Part shown: piece by piece, positions 7,805 to 15,575 of the stretch
Layout of the letters: each line of letters starts with the position of its first letter
Numbering within the stretch: position 1 is the stretch's first letter
Assembly: GCA_017507045.1 (NCBI GenBank)
Contig: JAFWBP010000004.1
Span: 1-55,291 of the forward strand
Direction of reading: 5' to 3'
Source: Clostridia bacterium
GTDB lineage: Bacteria; Bacillota; Clostridia; Christensenellales; Borkfalkiaceae
Length of the DNA: 55,291 bases
Translations under genes and position numbers: made by a program
The notes under the pieces: generated by a model
The model's database searches: none
What the model saw: only the letters and a program-made list of their open reading frames with translations
Told to the model about the DNA's origin: nothing

Positions 7805-7972
7805 ATGGCTCACACGATTACGGATGCCTGCGTATCCTGCGGCGCATGTGAGGCTACCTGCCCTGTGGGCGCTATTGCACCCGGCGATACGACGTACGTC
7901 ATCGATCCCGAAGTGTGCATTGATTGCGGCGCCTGCGAGGATGTATGCCCTACGGGAGCGATCACTGCTTAA
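7805..7972 (+). CDS. 2[4Fe-4S] ferredoxin
   Basis: A 55-residue bacterial (clostridial-type) ferredoxin. Two complete motifs are present, CVSCGACEATCP (residues 9-20) and CIDCGACEDVCP (about 38-49). The eight cysteines bind two [4Fe-4S] clusters for low-potential electron transfer in the cytoplasm. A strong GGAGGTGG lies 6 nt before the ATG. The gene is monocistronic, with its own promoter and a strong terminator. It occupies the place taken by yabA in B. subtilis, between ricT and yabB. Its redox partner is not visible; the neighbouring Fe-S protein RicT is a speculative candidate. Confidence 0.97.
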   Translation: MAHTITDACVSCGACEATCPVGAIAPGDTTYVIDPEVCIDCGACEDVCPTGAITA

Positions 7973-7977
7973 CTGAA

Positions 7978-8014
7978 ATATAAGAGGCGGGATTCCCGCC
8001 TCTTATATTTTATG
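7978..8014 (+). terminator. Terminator after the ferredoxin gene
   Basis: A 12-bp perfect stem (7980-7991 with 7995-8006), extendable by two A-T pairs, with an ATT loop and a following ATTTTATG. It lies 8 bp after the ferredoxin stop. Confidence 0.92.
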
Positions 8015-8034
8015 TTTCATTTTTCTAAAAAGCT

Positions 8035-8703
8035 ATGCAAGTAATAGAACCGCTGCTCATCGGCAGCTACCAAATCATTCAAGATACGGAAAAATACCGC
8101 TTTACTTCCGATTCCGTGCACCTCGCCCGCTTCGTAGCCGCGAAGAAGGGGGAGGTCGTTGCCGATTTCTGTTCGGGGAGCGGTGTAGTGGGGCTACACT
8201 TTTTTGCGGAAAACGAAAAGGTTGCCCACGTCACCCTCTTTGAGATGAATGAGGAGCTTGCCGCCATGAGCGCAAAAACGGTTGCGCTCAATGGGCTTGA
8301 AGAAGCGTTTTCCGTGGAGAACGTCCGTTTGCAAGAGATCCCAGCGCGTTACACAGAGCATTTTTCTCTTATCCTATGCAATCCGCCCTACGAGCGTGAA
8401 GGCACGGGATTTGAAAACGCAAGCGCCGAAAAAGCGCCCTGCCGCAAGGAGCTTTCCCTCACACTGGAAGAGCTTCTCGATAGCGCGAAAAGGTGCCTCA
8501 AATTTGGTGGAAGATTTGCGCTCATCCACCGCGCCGATCGGGTGGCAGAGCTGCTCAGTGCCCTCCATGCCCGAAACTTAGAGCCTAAAAAGTTGCAATT
8601 CGTTGCCGGGAAAGAGGGGCGAAAGCCGTACGCCGTGCTCGTATGCGCCGTCAAGGGCGGAAAAACGGGGGTGGACGTTTTGCCCACACTGCTAAACGCA
8701 TGA
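8035..8703 (+). CDS. yabB: tRNA1(Val) adenine-N6 methyltransferase family protein (YabB)
   Basis: A 222-residue SAM-dependent methyltransferase of the TrmN6/YabB group. The SAM-binding glycine motif is ADFCSGSGVVGLHFF (about 43-57) and the catalytic NPPY (about 119) is typical of N6-adenine or glutamine methyltransferases. The N-terminal RFTSDSVHLARF is a group signature. The best-known member methylates A37 of tRNA-Val. No Shine-Dalgarno sequence precedes the ATG (ttctaaaaagctatg), and the gene begins only about 20 bp after the ferredoxin terminator, so its expression is unclear. It is followed by rsmI, as yabB is followed by yabC in B. subtilis. Confidence 0.9.
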   Translation: MQVIEPLLIGSYQIIQDTEKYRFTSDSVHLARFVAAKKGEVVADFCSGSGVVGLHFFAENEKVAHVTLFEMNEELAAMSAKTVALNGLEEAFSVENVRLQEIPARYTEHFSLILCNPPYEREGTGFENASAEKAPCRKELSLTLEELLDSAKRCLKFGGRFALIHRADRVAELLSALHARNLEPKKLQFVAGKEGRKPYAVLVCAVKGGKTGVDVLPTLLNA

Positions 8704-8721
8704 AGATAGAAAGGAGCCGAT

Positions 8722-9525
8722 ATGATTACATTCATCGCAACGCCGATCGGGAATTTGAAGGATATCACGCTTCGCGCGCTCGAGGAGCTTAGGGCGGCAG
8801 ACGTGATCTTTTGCGAGGATACGCGCCACACCGTACACCTTCTTTCCGCGTACGAAATCAGAAAACCGCTTTTTTCTTGCCACAAGTTTAACGAACGCGA
8901 GGCGGCGGAGAAGATGATCGAATTCTCCCGCGAGGGGAAGCGTGTCGCCGTCGTTTCGGATGCGGGCATGCCCGTGATCTCTGATCCAGGAAACGCCGTC
9001 TGCCGTATTCTGCGTGAGCAGGAAGAGCCCTACACGGTGCTACCCGGTGCGTGTGCATTCGTGTGCGCGCTTGTGCTTTCCGCCTTCCCTGCTGATAGGT
9101 TTACATTCGTAGGATTCCTCCCTGAGAAAACTTCGGAACGCAGAAAGGAGCTAGAACGCTATACCCATGTCCGCAATACGCTCATTTTTCACTGCGCTCC
9201 GCAGGATATAGAGGCCTACACGCAGCTGATGTACGAGGTGTTTGGAAACCGGCGCGCGTGCGCGGTGCGCGAAATCACAAAATTGCATGAGGAAAGCGTT
9301 GCGTTCGACCTCAAAGAGGGATACCATGGCGAAAGACGGGGCGAATTCGTGCTCCTCGTGGAAGGAGGCAAGGATGAAGAAAATATTCTTTGCACGCTCT
9401 CCATACGTGAGCATGTGCAGGCATATATGGAGCAGGGTTACGGTAAAAAGGAGGCGCTCAAGCTTGCCGCCAAAGATCGTGGCGTGCCCAAAAGTGCGCT
9501 CTATAAAGAAACTTTGGATCTATAA
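8722..9525 (+). CDS. rsmI: 16S rRNA (cytidine-1402-2'-O)-methyltransferase RsmI
   Basis: A 267-residue tetrapyrrole-methylase-fold protein. Visible family signatures are FIATPIGNLKDITLRALE at the start, FCEDTRHT near residue 30, VSDAGMPVISDPG near 75-90 and the TFVGFLP segment. It 2'-O-methylates C1402 in the decoding centre of 16S rRNA. The ATG at 8722 has AAGGAG 6 nt upstream. It lies 18 bp after yabB, in the same order as B. subtilis yabB-yabC. The C-terminal tail (AYMEQGYGKKEALKLAAKDR) is the helical extension common in the family. Confidence 0.97.
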   Translation: MITFIATPIGNLKDITLRALEELRAADVIFCEDTRHTVHLLSAYEIRKPLFSCHKFNEREAAEKMIEFSREGKRVAVVSDAGMPVISDPGNAVCRILREQEEPYTVLPGACAFVCALVLSAFPADRFTFVGFLPEKTSERRKELERYTHVRNTLIFHCAPQDIEAYTQLMYEVFGNRRACAVREITKLHEESVAFDLKEGYHGERRGEFVLLVEGGKDEENILCTLSIREHVQAYMEQGYGKKEALKLAAKDRGVPKSALYKETLDL

Positions 9526-9624
9526 CGCTGCAATGATTCATTTTCACAAAATCACTTTTTGCGGAGTCGGCTCTGTTACATCCGCTTAAAAAATCACAAG
9601 AAAAAAGATCACGCCCGAAAGCAA

Positions 9625-9654
9625 ATCCCCCCGGAACTCACGCTCCGAGGGGAT
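9625..9654. terminator. Hairpin between rsmI and spmB, possible terminator
   Basis: An 11-bp stem with one mismatch (9625-9635 with 9644-9654) and an eight-base loop. On the minus strand it is followed by TTTGCTTT, so it fits a terminator for spmA-spmB about as well as for rsmI. Confidence 0.5.
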
Positions 9655-9680
9655 CTGCTATATGATAAGGGGGAAAAATT

Positions 9681-9731
9681 ATGAGCTGTTTTGGGGCACG
9701 CATGTCTGCGTTCGTTGTGCTTTTATTATAG
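9681..9731 (+). CDS. Possible 16-residue mini-ORF
   Basis: A short frame, MSCFGARMSAFVVLLL, with a good Shine-Dalgarno sequence (AAGGGGG, 7 nt before the ATG). The product would be a tiny hydrophobic peptide. Its end lies inside an inverted repeat (CGTTCGT near 9709 with ACGAACG near 9733). It lies in the gap between the converging rsmI and spmB genes, where abrB stands in B. subtilis. I see no family, and it may be fortuitous. Confidence 0.25.
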   Translation: MSCFGARMSAFVVLLL

Positions 9732-9877
9732 TACGAACGTGTTGTAAAGTAAAATATATCAGCGAAATTTTTCCAAAAAACTTTTTTCGAATACATGTGT
9801 TCAAGACTTGAAAATTTCTTACAATTCACAAATCAAAAAGTGAATAATTCGCAAAAAATAAGTAAAATCGGAAAACT
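9732..9877. other. A+T-rich gap downstream of rsmI and spmB
   Basis: I find no gene here. The minus-strand frame at 9638-9829 has an unlikely composition and no ribosome binding site. The stretch is rich in A and T tracts, and some of it must be the 3' untranslated region of the spmA-spmB transcript. Confidence 0.4.
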
Positions 9878-10387
9878 TCACAAAAAGCGGCACAAAAAGC
9901 AGCCGAGCACGATTCCTGCAAAATTCGCGAAAAGCGCGATAAGAATGGGGCGTGCGAGCTTTTTTCCGCTTCCGGCGAAGTAGACGGCGGAGATATAAAA
10001 CACGGTTTCGCTCGAGCCGTAGGCAACGGCCGCGCACCTGCCAATGTAGCTATCCGGCCCGTGGGTGGCAAACAGCTCGGAAAGGAGTGCCGTGGAGCCG
10101 CTTCCCGAAAAGGGTTTAATAAGCACGAGAGAGCTGATCTCGGGTGGAATCCCGAGGAAATTGCAGAAGGGCGATAAAAGATCCGTGATCGAGGCGGCGA
10201 GCCCGCTCCGCTCAAAGAGCGCGGAAAGCATGAGGATTGCCGCGAGATAGGGAAAGATGGAAAGTATGAGAGGCACTGCCTCCTTCACGCCCTCCGTGAA
10301 GCAATCGTAGAGCTTAATCTTCTTAAAGAGCGCGTAGGAAAAGAGTGCAAGAAAGAGAGCCGGGATCACATAAGCTACCCATGTCAT
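9878..10387 (-). CDS. spmB: Spore maturation protein B
   Basis: A 169-residue polytopic membrane protein with the nucleoside-transporter gate domain of the SpmA/SpmB family. Key segments are EAVPLILSIFPYLAAILML (helix near 35-55), the IKPFSGSGSTALL loop and YGSSETVFYISAVYFAG. In B. subtilis SpmA and SpmB act together in spore core dehydration and heat resistance. The open frame extends upstream to 10453, but the ATG at 10387 overlaps the spmA stop (ATGA) and has GGAGG in front of it. It is translationally coupled to spmA. The pair runs against its neighbours. Confidence 0.95.
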   Translation of the reverse strand: MTWVAYVIPALFLALFSYALFKKIKLYDCFTEGVKEAVPLILSIFPYLAAILMLSALFERSGLAASITDLLSPFCNFLGIPPEISSLVLIKPFSGSGSTALLSELFATHGPDSYIGRCAAVAYGSSETVFYISAVYFAGSGKKLARPILIALFANFAGIVLGCFLCRFL

Positions 10388-10977
10388 ACAAGTGGCCTCC
10401 TCTTTTGCCTGTTTTCGCCCTCGTGTGCGTGTGCCTTCCGCCCCGTAATCCACACGAGAAAGCCGCCCAAGAGCGTGGAAAAGAGCGTTGCGATCAGGGT
10501 GGGCAGGAAGATATCGGAAGGAAAGAGAGAGCCTGCCGCAAGGCGCAGGGCGATCACCGTTGTGGGCAACAGTTGTAGGCTTGTGGCGTTCAACACGAAT
10601 AGCATGTCCGCGGCATAGCCGTTGTTTTTGGAAAGAAAGCGCTTCGTTGCGCGTATGCCGAGCGGGGTGGGCGCTCCCGGAAGCCCCAAAAAATTTGCAG
10701 TGAGATTTCCTCCTGCAAAAAAGAGGGCTTCGCGATCGCCCGAGCGAAAGAGCCTTTTCGTTGCCGGGAAAACTGCTAGCGAGAGCTTTTGCGCAAGGCC
10801 GCTTTTTTCAAGTACCTTGAAAAAGCCCAGCCATACACAGTAAGCGGCAAGAAGAGAAAGGGAGAGCAGTGCCGCCTTCTCCCCTCCTTCGAGAAGTGCG
10901 GCGAGGAACCCTTCCGGATCGGTAAAAAGAAAGAGGAGGGCGGTGAGCAGAAAAACCGCGGCGAAGATAGCGTTCAT
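10384..10977 (-). CDS. spmA: Spore maturation protein A
   Basis: A 197-residue membrane protein and partner of SpmB. The nucleoside-transporter gate signature is seen in GGNLTANFLGLPGAPTPLGI (about 88-107) and MLFVLNATSLQLLPTTVIAL (about 124-143). An N-terminal helix (MNAIFAAVFLLTALLFLF) begins the protein. It is needed with SpmB for spore core dehydration in Bacillus. The ATG at 10977 is preceded by a modest TAGGAT. The start lies about 110 bp from metG, which is transcribed the other way, so the two promoters share a short divergent region. No forespore sigma-G motif was identified with confidence. Confidence 0.95.
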   Translation of the reverse strand: MNAIFAAVFLLTALLFLFTDPEGFLAALLEGGEKAALLSLSLLAAYCVWLGFFKVLEKSGLAQKLSLAVFPATKRLFRSGDREALFFAGGNLTANFLGLPGAPTPLGIRATKRFLSKNNGYAADMLFVLNATSLQLLPTTVIALRLAAGSLFPSDIFLPTLIATLFSTLLGGFLVWITGRKAHAHEGENRQKRRPLV

Positions 10978-11022
10978 TTTTTATCCTACGCCATCGCCCG
11001 TACGAATATGATAGCGTTTTGC

Positions 11023-11051
11023 TTTACATTTTATTTCGCATGCGTTATAAT
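11023..11051 (+). promoter_or_regulatory. Promoter of the metG-tatD operon
   Basis: TTTACA (11023-11028), a 17-bp spacer and a perfect TATAAT (11046-11051), about 40 nt before the metG ATG. It lies over the longer upstream extension of the metG frame, which argues for the ATG at 11091. Confidence 0.88.
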
Positions 11052-11090
11052 AAAGAAAATTCAGCCATGCAACGAAAAGGAACCGAGCAC

Positions 11091-13076
11091 ATGAACACTT
11101 ACTATATCACCACGCCAATCTACTATCCCAGCGGGAACTGGCACATCGGCCATTGCTACACCACCGTCATCTGCGATGCGCTTGCGCGCTTCCATAAGAT
11201 GAAGGGAGAGGAGGTATTCTTCCTTACCGGCACCGATGAGCACGGCCAGAAGGTGGAAAAAGAGGCAAAGAGCCGTGGCATTACGCCGCTTGAATTCGTA
11301 GATCCGCTCGTTGCTCAACTCAAGGATATGTGGCGCCTTCTCGATATCGGCTACGATCGCTTTATCCGCACCACGGATGAGGATCACGCTGCTTGCGTGC
11401 AGCGCATCTACCAAAAACTCTACGAGAGCGGCGATATCTATAAGGCGGAGTATGAAGGTCACTATTGCACGCCCTGTGAAGCTTTCTGGACGCAATCGCA
11501 ATTAAAGGATGGGAAGTGCCCCGATTGCGGCAGAGAAGTAACTCTTCAAAAGGAGGAGAGTTATTTTTTCCGCCTCTCTAAGTACGCACCCCGCATCCTC
11601 AAGCTCTACGAAGAAAATCCTGAGTTCCTGCAGCCGAAATCACGCGTGAACGAAATGGTGAATAACTTCTTAAAGGCAGGGCTTACCGATCTCTGTGTTT
11701 CTAGAACGACGGTGAAATGGGGCGTGCCCCTTCCCTTCGATGAAAAGCATTTTTCCTACGTTTGGATCGATGCACTTGCCAACTACGTATCCGCGCTCGG
11801 CTACGCTTCGCCGCAGGATGCGCTCTATAAAAAGTTTTGGCCTGCCGATCTACACATGGTCGGAAAGGAGATCGTGCGCTTCCACGCCATTATCTGGCCT
11901 GCGCTTCTTATGGCACTTGGCGAGCCCGTACCGAAGCAGATTTACGGACATGGGTGGCTCCTGATCGGTGGAGATAAGCTTTCGAAATCGAAGCAAGATG
12001 CAGTAAAGAGCGAGCTTACCGATCCCTACGAGCTCGTGAAACGCTACGGAACGGATGCGGTGCGATATTTCCTTCTCCGCGAAATTCCCTTCGGAAGCGA
12101 CGGGGAGTACACCAACGAGCGCCTTTTGAACCGCATCAACGCCGATCTCGCCAACGATCTGGGCAACCTCGTTTCACGTACACAGGCAATGATTGCACAA
12201 AATTTCTCTGCCCTTCCTGCCCGTGGCCTGCAGGAGGGAACGGATGGCGAGCTGATTGCAATGTGTGAAGAGCTTTTTGCGCGTGTGAGTGCAGACATGG
12301 ATGCCCTCAACGCGCCCGAAGCGCTTTCCAAGATCTTTGCAGTTATTTCCCGTGCAAACAAGTATATAGATGAAACGACTCCTTGGGTGCTTGCCAAGGA
12401 TCCCGCAAAGAGAGAGCGCCTCGGTGCGGTTCTCTATAATTTAGCCGAAACGGTGCGCATCTGTGCCGTGTGCCTGCGCCCCTTCCTCACGAAAGCTTCT
12501 GCTGCTATTCTCAAAAGCTTCGGCTGCGATGAGAATGCAGGCTTTGATACGCTCAGGTTCGGGCTTCTCGAGGCAGGCACGCCCATTGAAAAAATTCCGC
12601 CCATCTTTCCCCGTATCGACGTGAAGAAAGAGCTCGTTGAAGTGGAAAAGCTGGTGGCAAGCATGAAAAAGAGTGCGCCGCTCAAGCGAGAAGCAAATGC
12701 CGAAAAGGTTGGCAAAAAGGAGAAGGAAGCGGCAAATGCGGCGGCCAAACCGCTCGTTGCCTTCGAAGATTTCACGAAATTGGAATTGAAAGTGGGCGAG
12801 GTGATCGCCTGCGAAAAGATTGCAAAGAGCGAGAAACTCCTTCACGAAACAGTGAAGATCGGAAATGAAGTTCGCTCTGTTGTTTCCGGCATTGCGAAGT
12901 ATTACACGCCCGAGGAGATGGTAGGCAAAAAGGTCGTCGTTGTTACGAATCTTAAGCCGGCAAAGCTGTGCGGTGTTTTATCGGAGGGAATGATCCTCTG
13001 TGCGGAGGATGAAAACGGAAATCTCTCCCTCGTTTCACCCGAAAAGGAAATGGTGAGCGGCGGTACGGTGCGATGA
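11091..13076 (+). CDS. metG: Methionyl-tRNA synthetase with C-terminal tRNA-binding domain
   Basis: A 661-residue class I synthetase. The HIGH motif is at residues 18-21 (NWHIGHCYT) and the KMSKS-type loop is KLSKS at 296-300. A zinc knuckle has two CxxC pairs (CTPC and CPDC, about 125-145). After the alpha-helical anticodon domain and an Ala/Lys-rich linker (about 525-555) comes an EMAP/Trbp111-like OB-fold (LELKVGEVIACEKIAKSEKL), which increases tRNA binding. It charges both initiator and elongator tRNA-Met. The stop overlaps the tatD start by 4 bp. rsmI-metG-tatD order matches B. subtilis yabC-metS-yabD, with spmAB inserted here. Confidence 0.98.
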   Translation: MNTYYITTPIYYPSGNWHIGHCYTTVICDALARFHKMKGEEVFFLTGTDEHGQKVEKEAKSRGITPLEFVDPLVAQLKDMWRLLDIGYDRFIRTTDEDHAACVQRIYQKLYESGDIYKAEYEGHYCTPCEAFWTQSQLKDGKCPDCGREVTLQKEESYFFRLSKYAPRILKLYEENPEFLQPKSRVNEMVNNFLKAGLTDLCVSRTTVKWGVPLPFDEKHFSYVWIDALANYVSALGYASPQDALYKKFWPADLHMVGKEIVRFHAIIWPALLMALGEPVPKQIYGHGWLLIGGDKLSKSKQDAVKSELTDPYELVKRYGTDAVRYFLLREIPFGSDGEYTNERLLNRINADLANDLGNLVSRTQAMIAQNFSALPARGLQEGTDGELIAMCEELFARVSADMDALNAPEALSKIFAVISRANKYIDETTPWVLAKDPAKRERLGAVLYNLAETVRICAVCLRPFLTKASAAILKSFGCDENAGFDTLRFGLLEAGTPIEKIPPIFPRIDVKKELVEVEKLVASMKKSAPLKREANAEKVGKKEKEAANAAAKPLVAFEDFTKLELKVGEVIACEKIAKSEKLLHETVKIGNEVRSVVSGIAKYYTPEEMVGKKVVVVTNLKPAKLCGVLSEGMILCAEDENGNLSLVSPEKEMVSGGTVR

Positions 13077-13837
13077 TTGATATCCATGCCCATTTTGCAG
13101 AAGAGGGGTATGATTTTCCTGCCGAGTGGGAGAAGATTCAGGCGGCAGGCGTGAAGGCGGTAGTGCTCGCGGGCGACAATGTGGTGCATTCCCGTATGCA
13201 CCGCGATTTTGCAAACGTGCACGACGGCGCATTCTTCACGGTTGGCATTCACCCCGAAAGCGCCGGAAAAATTTTTTTTGAAGGGATGAAAGAGGAACTT
13301 AAAGCACTCGCTCTTGAAAAAAAGTGCGTTGCGGTTGGCGAGATCGGGCTGGATTATCACTACGAAGGCTACGATAAGAGCGCGCAGAGAGCGCTTTTTA
13401 TTGCGCAGATCCGGCTTGCCGCAGAGCTGGGGCTTCCCTTACAGATCCATTCGCGCGATGCCTGCGCCGATACGATCTCTATCCTGCGCGAATTCAAAGA
13501 TTTTCTCACGCGTGGCTTTTTAATGCATTGTTATTCGTATGGGCAAGAAAGCCTCGAAGCATTTTTAAAGCTTGGGGCATACTTTTCCTTCGGTGGGGTG
13601 GTATGCTTTAAAAACGCGAGGCGCGCAGTGGAAGCGGTGGGGGCATGTCCGCAAGAGCGCCTTCTTTCCGAAACGGATAGCCCATACCTCTCGCCATTCC
13701 GCGGGCAGAAAAATACGCCGGCAAATATTCCCGTTATCGTGAAAAAACTCGCCGAGATCAAGGGCGTTCCCTTTGCCGCGATGCAAGGTGCGCTTCGCGA
13801 TAATGCGAAACGGTTATTTCCGAAAATAACAATTTGA
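13073..13837 (+). CDS. tatD: TatD-family metal-dependent hydrolase/DNase
   Basis: A 254-residue TIM-barrel amidohydrolase-type nuclease. Metal ligands are visible in IDIHAHF (His4 and His6), AVGEIGLDYH (about 96-105), QIHSRDA (about 129), LMHCYSY (about 156) and ETDSPYLSP (about 205). TatD-family proteins are metal-dependent 3'-5' exonucleases or deoxyribonucleases. The ATG overlaps the metG stop (ATGA), so translation is coupled. This is the yabD position of B. subtilis. A short hairpin (13813-13829) lies over its end, before the radical SAM gene. Confidence 0.95.
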   Translation: MIDIHAHFAEEGYDFPAEWEKIQAAGVKAVVLAGDNVVHSRMHRDFANVHDGAFFTVGIHPESAGKIFFEGMKEELKALALEKKCVAVGEIGLDYHYEGYDKSAQRALFIAQIRLAAELGLPLQIHSRDACADTISILREFKDFLTRGFLMHCYSYGQESLEAFLKLGAYFSFGGVVCFKNARRAVEAVGACPQERLLSETDSPYLSPFRGQKNTPANIPVIVKKLAEIKGVPFAAMQGALRDNAKRLFPKITI

Positions 13838-13853
13838 TCATGCCAACGAAAAC

Positions 13854-14447
13854 ATGAAAGATACCTACACATACCAGATCGGCAAAAATTTATATATCAA
13901 TCTCACCAACCGTTGTTCCAACCGTTGCACCTTTTGTGTGCGCGAGGGCAAGGAAACGTACGAGGGCTACGCGCTTTGGTTGCAGGGCGGTGAGCCGCAG
14001 GTGAAGCAGGTGATTGCCGAAATCGGCGATCCCAAGCGCTACGGTGAGATCGTTTTCTGCGGGTTCGGAGAACCTACGTATCGCCTCGAAGCGCTTCTTG
14101 AGATCTGCCGCTACATACATGCAAACGGCGGAAAGACGCGGCTCAATACCAACGGGCACGGAAGTGCGATTGCGGGCATGGATATCGCGTGTGCGCTCAA
14201 AGGGCAGCTTGATGCGATCAATGTTTCACTCAATGCACCCGATGCGGTAGCCTATGCGGCGCTTTGCCGGCCCCGAATCGAAAACGCTTTCGAGGAGCTC
14301 GTTGCTTTCGCACGTGCCTGCAAGCGTGAAGGACTCAACTGTTGGTTTTCCGTTGTGGATTGCATTGGGGAAGAGGCGATTGAAGGGTGCCGAAAAATCG
14401 CAAAAGAGGCGGGCATCCCCCTCCGCATCCGCGAGATGATAGAATAA
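13854..14447 (+). CDS. TatD-associated radical SAM protein
   Basis: A 197-residue radical SAM enzyme. CSNRCTFC (residues 21-28) is the CxxxCxxC ligand set for the [4Fe-4S] cluster that cleaves S-adenosylmethionine. FCGFGEPTYRLEALLE (about 68-83) is the GGE-like motif, and RLNTNGHG follows. The small size and the place directly after tatD match the known TatD-linked radical SAM family, whose reaction is unknown. The start ATG lacks a good Shine-Dalgarno sequence. In B. subtilis the ribonuclease M5 gene rnmV stands at this position before ksgA; no rnmV is present here. A terminator follows. Confidence 0.9.
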   Translation: MKDTYTYQIGKNLYINLTNRCSNRCTFCVREGKETYEGYALWLQGGEPQVKQVIAEIGDPKRYGEIVFCGFGEPTYRLEALLEICRYIHANGGKTRLNTNGHGSAIAGMDIACALKGQLDAINVSLNAPDAVAYAALCRPRIENAFEELVAFARACKREGLNCWFSVVDCIGEEAIEGCRKIAKEAGIPLRIREMIE

Positions 14448-14489
14448 AACGGCAAAGGGCAACCCTTTGGTGGCGCTTCAAAAAACTTA

Positions 14490-14517
14490 AAGAGCCGAAG
14501 AATTTCGGCTCTTCTCA
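14490..14517 (+). terminator. Terminator of the metG-tatD-radical SAM operon
   Basis: A 10-bp perfect stem (14490-14499 with 14504-14513), a GAAT loop and A-rich 5' flank. The T tract is short (CTTCTCAT), so some read-through into rsmA is possible. Confidence 0.75.
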
Positions 14518-14591
14518 TCAGTTGTGAGGAGGGAAAGATCCCTCTAACAGAAAATTTGCGCATACCATGTCCGCATCATGCGAGGAGATCT

Positions 14592-15416
14592 ATGGAAATC
14601 CGCGAAATCTTAAATCGGCACGGCTTTGGATTCAAAAAACAGTACGGGCAGAACTTTCTCACCGATAGCAACCTTTTGCGCGCGATCGTTTCCGATGCCG
14701 GCGTAAATGAAACTACCACGGTGCTTGAAATCGGTGCAGGGGCAGGTGCGCTCACGCGTGCCCTTGCGGAAAAGGCAAAGCGTGTAGTTTCCTATGAAAT
14801 CGATCGCACGCTTGAGCCGGTGCTTGCAGAAACGCTGGCAGGATGCAAGAACGTAGAAGTCGTTTTCCGCGATTTCGCACGCGAGCCGCTTGCCGCGATC
14901 GAAGAGAAGCTTGGAGAATATGTGGTGGTGGCAAATCTTCCTTACTATATCACAACGCCCCTCGTCATGCGGTTCGTTGAGGATGCGGAAAAGTGCCGCG
15001 GCATCACGGTGATGGTGCAGGAGGAGGTAGCCGTGCGTTTTGCAGCAACGGCAGGCACGCCCGAATACGGCGCCGTTACTGCGGCAATCGCCTTAAAGGG
15101 CAGGTGTGAAATCGTGCGAAAGGTATCGCGCAATCTTTTCACGCCGCGTCCCAACGTAGATTCGGCGATCGCGAAGGTCACCTTTGAAGAGGGGAGAATT
15201 CCCGTAAAGAGCACGCGGATCTATCGCGAGGTCGTGCGCGCCGCATTTGCAAGCCGCAGAAAGACGCTCGAAAACAATCTCATAACGGCATTTCGCCTCT
15301 CTCGCGAAGAAGCAAGGCGCGTTTTGGCGGCGGCAGGGATTCCCGAAGGTGTACGGGGAGAAACGCTCACGCCGCAACAATTTGCTGCCCTTGCCGACGT
15401 AATGGAACTGCAGTAA
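14592..15416 (+). CDS. rsmA: 16S rRNA dimethyladenosine transferase (RsmA/KsgA)
   Basis: A 274-residue SAM-dependent enzyme that dimethylates A1518 and A1519 in the 3' hairpin of 16S rRNA. KKQYGQNFLTD (about 16-26) is the family N-terminal signature, VLEIGAGAGALTRAL (about 44-58) binds SAM, VANLPYYITTP (about 116-126) is the catalytic motif IV, and FTPRPNVDSA lies in the C-terminal half. The ATG at 14592 has GAGGAG 5-6 nt upstream; the open frame from 14556 is not needed. The upstream leader holds a small gaggga/tccctc hairpin (14529-14544). It ends the yaa/yab-like block. Confidence 0.98.
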   Translation: MEIREILNRHGFGFKKQYGQNFLTDSNLLRAIVSDAGVNETTTVLEIGAGAGALTRALAEKAKRVVSYEIDRTLEPVLAETLAGCKNVEVVFRDFAREPLAAIEEKLGEYVVVANLPYYITTPLVMRFVEDAEKCRGITVMVQEEVAVRFAATAGTPEYGAVTAAIALKGRCEIVRKVSRNLFTPRPNVDSAIAKVTFEEGRIPVKSTRIYREVVRAAFASRRKTLENNLITAFRLSREEARRVLAAAGIPEGVRGETLTPQQFAALADVMELQ

Positions 15417-15438
15417 TTCCGAAATAGGATGATTTCTT

Positions 15439-15474
15439 AAAGCGCGCCCTTGCTATCCGCACGGCGCGCTTTCG
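15439..15474 (+). terminator. Hairpin after rsmA
   Basis: A 10-bp GC-rich stem (15439-15448 with 15463-15472) ending in TTT, with a 14-base loop. It lies 22 bp after the rsmA stop. Confidence 0.7.
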
Positions 15475-15495
15475 CATAAAAGGGAACTTTAGGGG

Positions 15496-15523
15496 TTGAA
15501 TTTTTGAAAAAACGTGGTATAAT
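15496..15523 (+). promoter_or_regulatory. Promoter of the alpha/beta hydrolase gene
   Basis: TTGAAT (15496-15501), a 16-bp spacer and TATAAT (15518-15523), about 50 bp before the ATG at 15576. Confidence 0.8.
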
Positions 15524-15575
15524 AAGAATGCGCGGGGTGTACAGAACGGTACGCCAAAACGAACGGGAGGCGAAT

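Noticed and set aside
13813..13829. Short inverted repeat at the end of tatD as a terminator
   Set aside because: The stem is only 7 bp of A-T-rich sequence inside the coding end and lacks a T tract; the radical SAM gene probably stays in the operon.
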